A DNA stretch of 11,069 bases from the NCBI GenBank assembly GCA_013330155.1, contig DUIU01000065.1, forward strand, positions 1 through 11,069. Direction: 5' to 3'. A program made the position numbers and the translations under genes. The notes under the pieces are model-generated. The model was not told the DNA's origin, did not search any database, and worked only from the letters and a program-made list of their open reading frames with translations. Source of the DNA: Candidatus Poseidonia sp. (GTDB taxonomy: Archaea > Thermoplasmatota > Poseidoniia > Poseidoniales > Poseidoniaceae). Below are positions 1-7,189 of the stretch, piece by piece. Each line of letters starts with the position of its first letter. Within the stretch, counting starts at the first letter, position 1.

Positions 1-62
1 GCACTCCCTCATGAGGGGCTTGAACCGGTAGCAAATAGGACAATCGGTTTCAAGCGACGGAA

Positions 63-72
63 TCAAAAACGG
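63..72 (+). promoter_or_regulatory. Candidate TATA-like box for endA
   Basis: The 10-mer TCAAAAACGG begins 28 bp before the endA ATG. The same 10-mer sits at exactly the same distance before the iscA start (10544 to 10535 on the minus strand). An A-rich element about 25 bp upstream of the start codon is where an archaeal TATA box would lie if transcription began at or next to the ATG (a leaderless mRNA). The only Shine-Dalgarno-like run before endA (GGGAGG, 71-76) is 14 nt from the ATG, which is too far to be a good one and fits the leaderless idea. The promoter assignment is inference. Confidence 0.3.
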
Positions 73-90
73 GAGGACAGTGGTCTTGGC

Positions 91-1173
91 ATGGGTGGAC
101 GGGAACGAACCTACCGTCCTCGAGCACGGACTACTCGGCCATTAGGCTCTGGACGCTCTGCCAATGCCCCACCATCACAACCCCTCTCACCTCCAGTGAT
201 TCGTTCTGATGGTTGGTTTATTTCCGACCCCCTGGCCCAGCGACTTCACCAGAAAAGTGCCCTCGGTCAACGGGTCGAGGGAGGCATACTCCTGACTCCC
301 GAAGAGGTCCTGTTCTGCCATTGGTACCGGCACGTTCCACTTCCAAACGATGGAGATTGGTTTAGTGAACAATTGGGCAAGGATGGTACATTGCTCCGGC
401 GAATTATCGCTATGGACGTTCTTAGAAACGGAGGTGAACGTGTTATTCCGGTCAAACATCTAGCGGCACGATTTGACCCCTTCCCTGAACACACATGGGC
501 CGTGCGTTGGGAGCGGCATGAGGCGTGGATGTCTCACCCTGGCTTGAGTCAAGTTCGTTTGCAACGAACACATGACCCACTGGATTGGGATGAACTCAAT
601 CGGTGGGTTTCATCGGTCAATGCGTGTGGTCACGTGGCCGAACTGTGCGTCATTGACGATGAATTTGATACCACGATCTACCATCTTTCACCCTCTCAGC
701 CTCAGGGTTCACATCTCCGATATTCTGACCTTGACTCTAAACTGCAGCAGGAAGTCCAAGCATCATGTGCCTCCGCTCACGCCATCGATGGCGGTTATTT
801 TCTCAACCACTCGGGCGAATGGCCACTTCCAGCCATTGGAACACCTCATTTTTCGGGCCGCTTTTTACGGAATGAAGAACACGCCTTCCTTCTCAATCAC
901 GGAAGTGAAGAGGTTAATCTGTACGGCGCATTAATCGAGCGGGGTTTGCTCCTTCGGCCGGGTTTCAAGTATGGTTGTCGTTGGCGCGGATACGAAGAGT
1001 CCATCGAAGCGGCCCACGCTCCTTGGTTGATACAACCGCTTGATGAAGCACCTACGAATTGGGAAGAAGTTTGTCTTGCTGTTCGACTCGCAGAGGGTGT
1101 TAACAAACGATGGATTTGTGCTCATTTTGCCAACAATTCTTCTTCATTCTTGAACATCAAACGCGTTGGTTGA
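91..1173 (+). CDS. endA: tRNA-splicing endonuclease, two-unit archaeal type
   Basis: This enzyme cuts the bulge-helix-bulge of intron-containing pre-tRNAs and some pre-rRNA processing sites. The C-terminal unit (about residues 258-345) carries the family's core: an L-Y-G-A-L-I-E-R-G-L helix-turn, then G-F-K-Y-G with a following Tyr301, His309 in the A-H-A-P-W-L-I strand, and Lys339 in G-V-N-K-R-W. Together these form the Tyr/His/Lys catalytic triad. The N-terminal part (about 38-145) looks like a degenerate repeat of the same fold (GWFISDP, LTPEEVLFCHWY, LRNGG) without the triad. At 360 aa it is slightly longer than the classic double-unit form that works as a homodimer. Residues 1-37 are a low-complexity Arg/Pro/Ser-rich leader. 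ATG 91 is the first start codon in frame; the frame is open to the window edge but has no ATG, GTG or TTG there. The 3' end overlaps the convergent protease gene by 30 bp. Confidence 0.85.
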   Translation: MGGRERTYRPRARTTRPLGSGRSANAPPSQPLSPPVIRSDGWFISDPLAQRLHQKSALGQRVEGGILLTPEEVLFCHWYRHVPLPNDGDWFSEQLGKDGTLLRRIIAMDVLRNGGERVIPVKHLAARFDPFPEHTWAVRWERHEAWMSHPGLSQVRLQRTHDPLDWDELNRWVSSVNACGHVAELCVIDDEFDTTIYHLSPSQPQGSHLRYSDLDSKLQQEVQASCASAHAIDGGYFLNHSGEWPLPAIGTPHFSGRFLRNEEHAFLLNHGSEEVNLYGALIERGLLLRPGFKYGCRWRGYEESIEAAHAPWLIQPLDEAPTNWEEVCLAVRLAEGVNKRWICAHFANNSSSFLNIKRVG

Positions 1174-3243
1174 GGCGTCATCGTCCAATGGACGACCCCA
1201 GGCGTCTTGTTCTTCCTGTGTCCTCAATTCACTGATTTGACCTTCGTGTTCTTCTGGAGTAGATTTTTCCTTCTTCATCAGGCCTGTCAAAGCAGATAAT
1301 CCGAGGATGGACAGCATGATGCCGATGATTCGACCTGGCTCAGTCAAAGGTGTCCACCATTGATCTTTAATTGAGGTCGCTTCCAACTCAACATCAACGG
1401 TCCATGACATGCCATCATCGGTTGAAATGGTCACGGTGCCATAGACGAGCATGTTTTCGGTCAGCAAACCATTGGGTTCAACCACCAATACGTACGATGT
1501 TTCTTCGGTGATAAGCACCGATACCTCTCCGCTGGACACACGGGCCAATGGTCCATCGATGCTGACTGAAAAGCGCTGAACTCCATCACCAAATGAGGCG
1601 ATTGGAATGTCCAGCATCGTGGTCGAATCGGGGTGAACGGTCGCTTCAAAGGTGGAATCCAGTGGAATTCGGTTGAGGATGTGGACGGGGTGTCGCAAAT
1701 GGACGGTGCTACCGTCGCATGAGATGGTTCCCTCGACAAATGCGGTTGATGGTGCTGTCCCTTGGGTAGAGAATGTAAGGGTGTGCCCTTGCTCGTTATG
1801 GGTCAATGCCACTCCTCGCCCATCCGATGAAGTCAATTCGCTCGTGCATGGTTCTGTGTTTCCAGATATGTCAATGCTGATCTCACCGGTGGGAAGGACT
1901 GGGCTACCATGGTTGCTCATGTCAACTTTCATCGAAGGATTGCATGAAGGGGCCGTGAATGAGACGCTGAGGTTTTCTTCACCGGAAACCGATGCTACCC
2001 ACGGAACTAAAATCCCATCATGTGTTCGAATCTGCACCCCTTCTGCACCAAAAGTAGTATTGTTGAGGAAAAGGTCGCTGGCTTCACCTTGGTTTGAACC
2101 ACGAACCAAATCATCGCCCCCATCCGCTTCAATGACCTTCAGCCATGGTTGGTTGGGGTTCGTGTTGACTTCGTTTCGCTCAAAATCACCCACGCTCAAA
2201 TCCTGATACGAGACAAGAATCCCTGCACCGGGTAATCGCGAATCGAATCCGGAATCTGACCGGTGCTCAATAAACACGGACTCAGTGTCCGAAATAGGAA
2301 TCTTGAGCACCATCCCTCCTTCGGTTATGCCTCTGAGAACGGTGGTTGGACCAATGCAAGGTTGGGCGGCACTTGTCGGCCACGTAAGGTCCACGGTTTC
2401 GATTCGTTGTTGCCGGACAAGTTCCATGTTCGCCCCGGTAGGCATAGCCGGCCATCTCCCACCTCCGTTCCAATTTCCACTCGCCATGATGTCCCAATCA
2501 CCTGGCCCTTTCCACGATTGGAAGGCCACTTCATCATGAACTGGATAGAGGTCAATCGCTCCCATTTGATGAAGCATCTCGTGGATGATGGTTCCAACTC
2601 CACTTGTTCCTGTTTGTAAACTAGCCATGGTGTAGTGTTCAATCCGGTGGTCATCCACAAGCTCAATTGGTTCTTCGAAATGGGTAAAATGCGACCAAAT
2701 CCGGTTGGTGTTACCGGGGTTTTCTTCCTGTCCTTTCGTGGTGTGAAGCACCAAGAAACGGTCAACAGCACCATCATTGTCCAGGTCAAAGACCTCCCAA
2801 TTAATTTCGTCCATGATGCTGGTTACAGCTTCTTCGGCAAGGGCTGACGGAAGGAATTCCCCACCTATGCCGCTGTCCTTTCCAGTGGCATCTTGCCCGT
2901 AGTCCACTAAGGGAAAGTTTGCCCGAATAACCGTGTCGTGAACCGTGATGGAAAGGTTGGATTCACCACCAGAGAGTTGCTCGATGTAAGGGACGACCGC
3001 TTGGTTCAGCATGTTGTCTGCTTCCTCAATTCCCCATCCATTGTTGGCTGTGTTTTGTTCAAAGTCAACCACGACCACCAGCCAATGTTCCTGGTCTTGC
3101 AACGGTAGTTGCACACTGGGCTCATCGTTATCAACGACGATTTGACCAACCAACCAACCTTCGACCTTTTCTTCATGCGTGAAGGTCCATGCTGCAGAGG
3201 AGAGGAATACGAAGGCCATGAACGCCGCCGCCACCTGCCTCAT
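1144..3243 (-). CDS. M6-family (immune inhibitor A-like) secreted, membrane-anchored metalloprotease
   Basis: This is a predicted extracellular zinc protease for protein degradation at the cell surface. Numbered from ATG 3243 (699 aa), it has an N-terminal hydrophobic signal (about 3-18), a calcium-loop-like D-x-D-x-D-G at 153-158, and the zinc motif H-E-M-L-H-Q-M-G-A-I-D (221-231). A Met-turn segment W-D-I-M-A-S-G-N-W follows near 250, typical of M6 peptidases. After the catalytic part come beta-rich, possibly Ig-like, regions with four cysteines (296, 434, 466, 509), one membrane helix (about 638-657) and an acidic, lysine-containing cytoplasmic tail, so the enzyme should stay tethered to the membrane. 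A longer start, TTG 3315 (723 aa), overlaps the tatC stop as TTGA and would add 24 residues including a KRRHGL segment. I prefer the ATG because it opens directly into a signal peptide, but neither start has a clear ribosome-binding site. It is the last gene of the minus-strand cluster, directly after tatC, and overlaps the end of endA. Confidence 0.85.
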   Translation of the reverse strand: MRQVAAAFMAFVFLSSAAWTFTHEEKVEGWLVGQIVVDNDEPSVQLPLQDQEHWLVVVVDFEQNTANNGWGIEEADNMLNQAVVPYIEQLSGGESNLSITVHDTVIRANFPLVDYGQDATGKDSGIGGEFLPSALAEEAVTSIMDEINWEVFDLDNDGAVDRFLVLHTTKGQEENPGNTNRIWSHFTHFEEPIELVDDHRIEHYTMASLQTGTSGVGTIIHEMLHQMGAIDLYPVHDEVAFQSWKGPGDWDIMASGNWNGGGRWPAMPTGANMELVRQQRIETVDLTWPTSAAQPCIGPTTVLRGITEGGMVLKIPISDTESVFIEHRSDSGFDSRLPGAGILVSYQDLSVGDFERNEVNTNPNQPWLKVIEADGGDDLVRGSNQGEASDLFLNNTTFGAEGVQIRTHDGILVPWVASVSGEENLSVSFTAPSCNPSMKVDMSNHGSPVLPTGEISIDISGNTEPCTSELTSSDGRGVALTHNEQGHTLTFSTQGTAPSTAFVEGTISCDGSTVHLRHPVHILNRIPLDSTFEATVHPDSTTMLDIPIASFGDGVQRFSVSIDGPLARVSSGEVSVLITEETSYVLVVEPNGLLTENMLVYGTVTISTDDGMSWTVDVELEATSIKDQWWTPLTEPGRIIGIMLSILGLSALTGLMKKEKSTPEEHEGQISELRTQEEQDAWGRPLDDDASTNAFDVQE

Positions 3244-3311
3244 GAGACCGTGTCTGCGCTTGCAGGTTTGAAGTTTCGTTGAAAATGCGTAGGTTGCGTT
3301 TGCGAAACCGC

Positions 3312-4412
3312 TCAAACACTCTGTTCGGGAATGTCAGCCAAGATGGTGGAAAAGGGATGAACTGCCCATTGGTCGATGTTCACATGGTTGTGGGCGTGGA
3401 CTTCGATGTTCAAGCGTTCAAAATTTTCCTTGATGAAGGTTGGTAATTCGTTTCTATCGTCATGGTTCACCATCACGTCTGTTATGCGTTGGTGTTGGAT
3501 GAAAAGAAGGACCATTTCCCGGTCTTCTTTCCTTTCATGCCAATTCTGAACCGTCAGCAATGAATAGCCGGCCTCTTTTGCTAGATTCGAATTGATGCTT
3601 TTCGGGCACTCAATGGATTGAATCACTGCAAGCCTCCTCCGCCGCCCTTCGCTATCAAACCAATCGGTCATCCGACCGGAGACGAGATTGGTTTGCGAAA
3701 ACCAAGGTCGTGCAAAGAACTCGTTGCTCGCCAACGCGATGACCACCAAAGGTACGGAGAGTGCTTGTGCTTGTTCGGGAACGGTGAGCAAGATGAGGAG
3801 GCTTGTGATTCCATAGACTCGGACTCGCCACCATTCAGCGGTTGTCTCGGTGAGCAGCCTTAATTGACCAGCCGTGAACATGACGAGCCAACTGATCAAC
3901 ATGAGGCCAAGGATCCAGGTGAGGTAGGTTGCAATCGCAAGCATTTCAACAGCGCTGTATTGAGCGGATAGGCCCACACTCTGATGGTTTTCATGCCCTG
4001 CCGCAAACAGCATTGGTAGAAGCGTGGTGGTCATCAATACGAAACTCAAGACGAGAAGGACGGTGCCGAGCATCGTGCAACGTTTGAGCGCCTTGTATTC
4101 ATGGATGGCTAGGCCCGGTTTAGCAAAACTGTGCACATGGTGCAAGAGCAACGGAAGCGATGAAAGAAAGGCGAGGTAGAGGGCACTTAGCCAGCGTATT
4201 GCGCTCCATTGAGCAGGGTCGTATACGTTCAAACAATCCCCTTGGCATGGGTGGAGCATGGCGAGAAAATCTCGAAGCAATTCGTCAACCGAAAACGACC
4301 AAATCAACGTCAGTGTTACGATGGTGATAAAAATCAATATCGTACGTTTTGACAATTCATCAAGATGTGATTGTATCGCTTTATCCTTGTCGGATTCGAG
4401 CAATATGGTCAT
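3312..4412 (-). CDS. tatC: Sec-independent (Tat) translocase TatC with C-terminal soluble extension
   Basis: TatC is the core receptor of the twin-arginine system, which exports folded proteins. The first 240 residues fit the family: H-L-D-E-L-S-K-R before helix 1 (residues 16-23), six predicted membrane helices (about 23-42, 74-96, 112-137, 155-182, 198-211, 216-233), A-K-P-G-L-A-I-H-E after helix 2 (97-105), and T-V-P-E-Q-A-Q-A-L-S-V-P before helix 6. Two features are unusual. By hand alignment with E. coli TatC, the intramembrane Glu (E170 there) is Phe179 here. Residues about 241-366 also form a soluble domain, starting with a basic RRRR patch (257-260), that ordinary TatC proteins of about 250 aa lack; I do not recognise it. 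The start is ATG 4412, 10 bp after the stop of the heme protein gene. The stop lies 68 bp upstream of the protease ATG, or overlaps its alternative TTG start. No TatA gene is in the window. Confidence 0.85.
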   Translation of the reverse strand: MTILLESDKDKAIQSHLDELSKRTILIFITIVTLTLIWSFSVDELLRDFLAMLHPCQGDCLNVYDPAQWSAIRWLSALYLAFLSSLPLLLHHVHSFAKPGLAIHEYKALKRCTMLGTVLLVLSFVLMTTTLLPMLFAAGHENHQSVGLSAQYSAVEMLAIATYLTWILGLMLISWLVMFTAGQLRLLTETTAEWWRVRVYGITSLLILLTVPEQAQALSVPLVVIALASNEFFARPWFSQTNLVSGRMTDWFDSEGRRRRLAVIQSIECPKSINSNLAKEAGYSLLTVQNWHERKEDREMVLLFIQHQRITDVMVNHDDRNELPTFIKENFERLNIEVHAHNHVNIDQWAVHPFSTILADIPEQSV

Positions 4413-4422
4413 GGATTCTCAC

Positions 4423-5379
4423 TCAAACAAGATCCGTGTATTCCTTTGGTGCCCGTGCTTGAACGATGGTTCGATAAACGCCGTAGATGGCCCACAGGGT
4501 GAGCATTCCAGCTACGAGAGCATAGCCCCAAGGTTGTCCATCGTCCACGAGGTAAGCGAACAAGATGGCGAGTCCAGAGGCAAGAACACCCCTGCGAAGG
4601 CCTTGGGGGACGGCTAGGCTCTTGTCGAGGTGCGTTGGTCCACCACCGAATCGACGTTCGTAGAATTCACCTTGAATCACGGCAGCGATGATGATCATCG
4701 AAAGCGTCGTCCAATAGTAGAGGTTGCCATTCGCAAAGAAATCGTGCGCGATTCCCTCCTGTCGTTCAGCTTCAATGGCTTCGGGGTCTTCTTCCGCTAC
4801 GAACAGTGAATCATAATCTCCAACGCTGATGGTTCTTAGGGAAACATCCTCTTCAGTGGCGATTGCTGTAGCACCAGGTTCGCTGATGGTGAAGGCAAGA
4901 ATGTTCCATTTGTCGCCTTCGTCAAAGTTTCCGTTTCCATTGACAGCATTGCCCACAAGTTGGAAGTTGGCTGGGCCCATATCTTCGCTCGGTGCGGTCC
5001 ACGACACGACCCAGTCATTGCCAGGTTCTGATTGCGAGAGGGCACCGGGTTTGTCGGGGACGCTTTGACTTCCTTCACCTGGGGTCAGAGTACCGATGTC
5101 TCCGTCCCAGAACAGGAATCCACCGCCGTCGTTCGAAGCGTGTTGGAGGCTGATGACGAATTCGTAGGTTTCACTCACGTTGTAAGCCCGGGGTACGCCA
5201 GATACGGACACCACCACTTCGGTCGAGGGTGCTCCACCTCCGTGGCATGTGCATCCGGTTTCAATAACCAAGTTTCCACCGTTGTCCCAGGGAGGTCCGT
5301 TGGGGTTTCCCAAAACGGGTGCAACCAACATCAAAGAGAGAACTACCATCAACGAAAAGTTACGGAAGTTGCGTCGCAT
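4423..5379 (-). CDS. Membrane-anchored protein with one c-type heme motif (Reeler / choice-of-anchor V-like)
   Basis: This is a predicted 318-aa exported protein. Numbered from ATG 5379, it has an N-terminal signal of the form M-R-R-N-F followed by a hydrophobic stretch ending near residue 24. A single C-T-C-H (43-46) matches the CxxCH heme c attachment site. Next comes a beta-rich domain (about 50-167) with the W-V-V-S-W-T-A-P and G-N-A-V-N-G-N-G pattern seen in Reeler or choice-of-anchor V domains, then an acidic linker and three predicted membrane helices (about 220-236, 263-277, 284-306). A one-electron carrier or sensor at the outer membrane face is possible, but the function is not known. 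The frame can be extended to TTG 5430 (335 aa, Lys-rich), but ATG 5379 has GGTG 5 nt upstream, the spacing used by pntA1 and mdh here, so I chose it. It lies 72 bp after pntB and 10 bp before tatC. No heme-lyase genes are visible. Confidence 0.65.
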   Translation of the reverse strand: MRRNFRNFSLMVVLSLMLVAPVLGNPNGPPWDNGGNLVIETGCTCHGGGAPSTEVVVSVSGVPRAYNVSETYEFVISLQHASNDGGGFLFWDGDIGTLTPGEGSQSVPDKPGALSQSEPGNDWVVSWTAPSEDMGPANFQLVGNAVNGNGNFDEGDKWNILAFTISEPGATAIATEEDVSLRTISVGDYDSLFVAEEDPEAIEAERQEGIAHDFFANGNLYYWTTLSMIIIAAVIQGEFYERRFGGGPTHLDKSLAVPQGLRRGVLASGLAILFAYLVDDGQPWGYALVAGMLTLWAIYGVYRTIVQARAPKEYTDLV

Positions 5380-5384
5380 GAACC

Positions 5385-5390
5385 CACCCT
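5385..5390 (-). promoter_or_regulatory. Ribosome-binding site deciding the heme-protein start
   Basis: AGGGTG on the minus strand lies 5 nt before ATG 5379. Similar G-G-T-G sites precede pntA1 and mdh at 4-5 nt. The upstream alternative TTG 5430 has no such site. Confidence 0.45.
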
Positions 5391-5451
5391 GTTTTTTCCA
5401 CTTGGCCCCGCTCTTTGAATGTTGCTTCAACTTCGTCGTTGTTGAGCCCCA

Positions 5452-6876
5452 TCAAATTTCTTTGATGGCATTGTTCAATCCGGTCATCATGGCCTTTCCA
5501 TCGCCAAAGAGCATCATGGTTTTGTCCTCGTAGAAGAGGTCATTGTCAACACCAGCGTATCCGACCGATAGGGAGCGCTTGATGATGACGACCGTTCGGG
5601 CTTGATCAGCGTCAATGATGGGCATGCCGGCAAGTGGCCCTTCGCCACTTCGTGCCGCTGGATTGCAGGTGTCGTTGGCTCCGATGACCACGGCCACATC
5701 ACACTCTGGGAATTCCGGGTTGATTTCGTCCATTTCGATAAGCTTCTCGTAAGGAACATTGGCTTCTGCGAGAAGGACGTTCATGTGCCCGGGCATTCGA
5801 CCAGCTACTGGGTGGATGGCATACTTGACTTCCGTACCGAATTTTTCTTCGAGAAGGTCTCCGAATTCTTTCACTTGGTGTTGGCATTGGGACACTGCCA
5901 TGCCGTATCCAGGCACGATGATGACCTTCTGTGCACCGTCAACCATCATGGCCACTTCATCGGCATCTGAACCGACCTTCGTTCGGGTCAATTCTGCCTT
6001 TTCTCCACTTCCACCAAAGGACTTGAACAACACATCGGGAAGCGTTCTGTTCATTGCCTTGCACATGATGAACGTGAGGATGAGGCCAGAGGCACCCACC
6101 AAAGACCCTGCAACGATGAGGACGGGGTTGTTGATGATGAAACCGGTGAACGCAGCTGCGATACCCGAGAGGGAATTGAGCAGCGATACAACCACAGGCA
6201 TGTCTGCACCGCCGATTGGCAAGACCAAGATGATTCCGAGAATACACGAAATAGCGATGATGGCCCACAAATAGGTTTCATTGGTCGGGTCATTGATGGA
6301 CATGACGATGAGTGCAAAAACAGAGAGCGTCAAAAGCACCTTGACTGGGTTAAGCCAAGTTGGCCCCCATGTAGGTGTCTTGAACCACTTACCAAAGATT
6401 TCAACGCCACCTTTGAGTTTGAACATGGCGAGCAAAGAACCGGTTAGTGTCATCCACCCAACAAGGGCGGAGAGTCCGGCTGCAACGACGACGACCTGCA
6501 GCGTCAAACCGGTGGGTAGCGCCAATGTCGGGTCTTCGATGTACTTCCATGTCTCTGAGAGGGCAACAAGAGCCGATGCAGCTCCGCCGAACCCGTTGAA
6601 CAGAGCCACGAGTTCTGGCATACCCGTCATTTCAACCTTAACAGCCATAATGGCCCCAATGATTGAGCCGATGATGAGTCCGGCAATGATGAGTTCCCAA
6701 TTCATGGCTCCTGAAGCGAGTTGCATATCAACGACGGTTGTTATGACGGCAACCAGCATACCCATGGCACCGTATTGGTTTCCACGGGGGGCGGTTCTTG
6801 GATGACCGAGTTTCTTCAATCCAAAGATAAACAGGGCTGCAGAGAGCAGATAACCGAGGGGAATCCATTCTTCCAT
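5452..6876 (-). CDS. pntB: NAD(P) transhydrogenase, beta subunit
   Basis: This subunit carries membrane domain II and the NADP(H)-binding domain III of the proton-translocating transhydrogenase, which couples hydride transfer between NADH and NADP+ to proton movement. At 474 aa it is close to the E. coli length (462). Matching motifs are G-A-D-M-P-V-V-V-S-L-L-N-S (223-235), M-C-K-A-M-N-R (271-277), the nucleotide loop P-G-Y-G-M-A-V (322-328), H-P-V-A-G-R-M-P-G-H-M-N-V-L-L-A-E-A, G-A-N-D-T-C-N-P-A-A (399-408), K-R-S-x-x-x-G-Y-A-G (433-442) and M-L-F-G-D-G-K. The N-terminal 280 residues hold several membrane helices. The membrane segment M-P-E-L-V-A-L-F-N-G has Asn94 where E. coli has its channel histidine H91. 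A strong AAGGAGG site sits 7 nt before ATG 6876, and the pntA2 stop is separated from this start by 1 bp. Confidence 0.95.
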   Translation of the reverse strand: MEEWIPLGYLLSAALFIFGLKKLGHPRTAPRGNQYGAMGMLVAVITTVVDMQLASGAMNWELIIAGLIIGSIIGAIMAVKVEMTGMPELVALFNGFGGAASALVALSETWKYIEDPTLALPTGLTLQVVVVAAGLSALVGWMTLTGSLLAMFKLKGGVEIFGKWFKTPTWGPTWLNPVKVLLTLSVFALIVMSINDPTNETYLWAIIAISCILGIILVLPIGGADMPVVVSLLNSLSGIAAAFTGFIINNPVLIVAGSLVGASGLILTFIMCKAMNRTLPDVLFKSFGGSGEKAELTRTKVGSDADEVAMMVDGAQKVIIVPGYGMAVSQCQHQVKEFGDLLEEKFGTEVKYAIHPVAGRMPGHMNVLLAEANVPYEKLIEMDEINPEFPECDVAVVIGANDTCNPAARSGEGPLAGMPIIDADQARTVVIIKRSLSVGYAGVDNDLFYEDKTMMLFGDGKAMMTGLNNAIKEI

Positions 6877-6877
6877 C

Positions 6878-7189
6878 TCAAGCCCTCCTTTTCTTGCCAG
6901 CGATCATGTTCAGCATACGATTGGTCACCGCAAAACCACCAACGACGTTGATCATCGCCAACACAATAGCGACGAATGCCAGGAGGCCCGAGACAAGTGT
7001 ATCGCCTCCTTGGTACGCCACATTAGCACCAAGCAAGGCACCAACGACGCTGATGCCTGAAATCGCATTTGCTCCACTCATCAGTGGGGTGTGGAGAGTA
7101 GCAGGGACTTTGGTAATGAGTTCAAAACCAAGGAAAATCGCGAGCATAAACAACGTCAAGTTTGCAATCAATGAAGCCTCTGTAATCAT
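6878..7189 (-). CDS. pntA2: NAD(P) transhydrogenase, alpha subunit membrane part (split PntA)
   Basis: This small membrane subunit (103 aa) corresponds to the C-terminal helices of E. coli PntA, encoded separately as in organisms with three-gene transhydrogenases. The segment V-P-A-T-L-H-T-P-L-M-S-G-A-N-A-I-S-G (28-45) is the family hallmark. Three membrane helices are predicted (about 11-28, 42-58, 65-88), with a basic G-K-K-R-R-A end. The position I take to be the channel histidine of the Thermus-type alpha-2 subunit is Ser44 here. ATG 7189 overlaps the pntA1 stop as ATGA. A run of seven G (7200-7194) four nt upstream may act as a weak ribosome-binding site. The 1-bp spacing to pntB argues for co-translation. 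Confidence 0.93.
   Translation of the reverse strand: MITEASLIANLTLFMLAIFLGFELITKVPATLHTPLMSGANAISGISVVGALLGANVAYQGGDTLVSGLLAFVAIVLAMINVVGGFAVTNRMLNMIAGKKRRA
6884..6890 (-). promoter_or_regulatory. Strong Shine-Dalgarno site of pntB
   Basis: AAGGAGG on the minus strand lies 7 nt before ATG 6876. It is embedded in the last codons of pntA2 and is the best-matching ribosome-binding site in the window. Confidence 0.7.

Noticed and set aside
1..66. A minus-strand reading from TTG 66 to the window edge that contains D-C-P-I-C-Y and a later Cys, like the start of a zinc-binding protein divergent from endA.
   Set aside because: Only 22 codons are visible, the start would be a TTG with no ribosome-binding site, and the stretch overlaps the proposed endA promoter box. 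Sequence to the left of the window is needed to judge it.
1..90. The endA frame remains open upstream of ATG 91, so the protein could start outside the window.
   Set aside because: No ATG, GTG or TTG occurs in frame in these 90 bp, and the leader after ATG 91 is already longer than the family needs. ATG 91 is the simplest start.
3617..3629. The 13-bp word TGAATCACTGCAA occurs both inside tatC (plus strand) and in the pnt/mdh intergenic region (8434-8446).
   Set aside because: A chance repeat of this length is expected in a window of this size, and one copy is in coding sequence with no related context.
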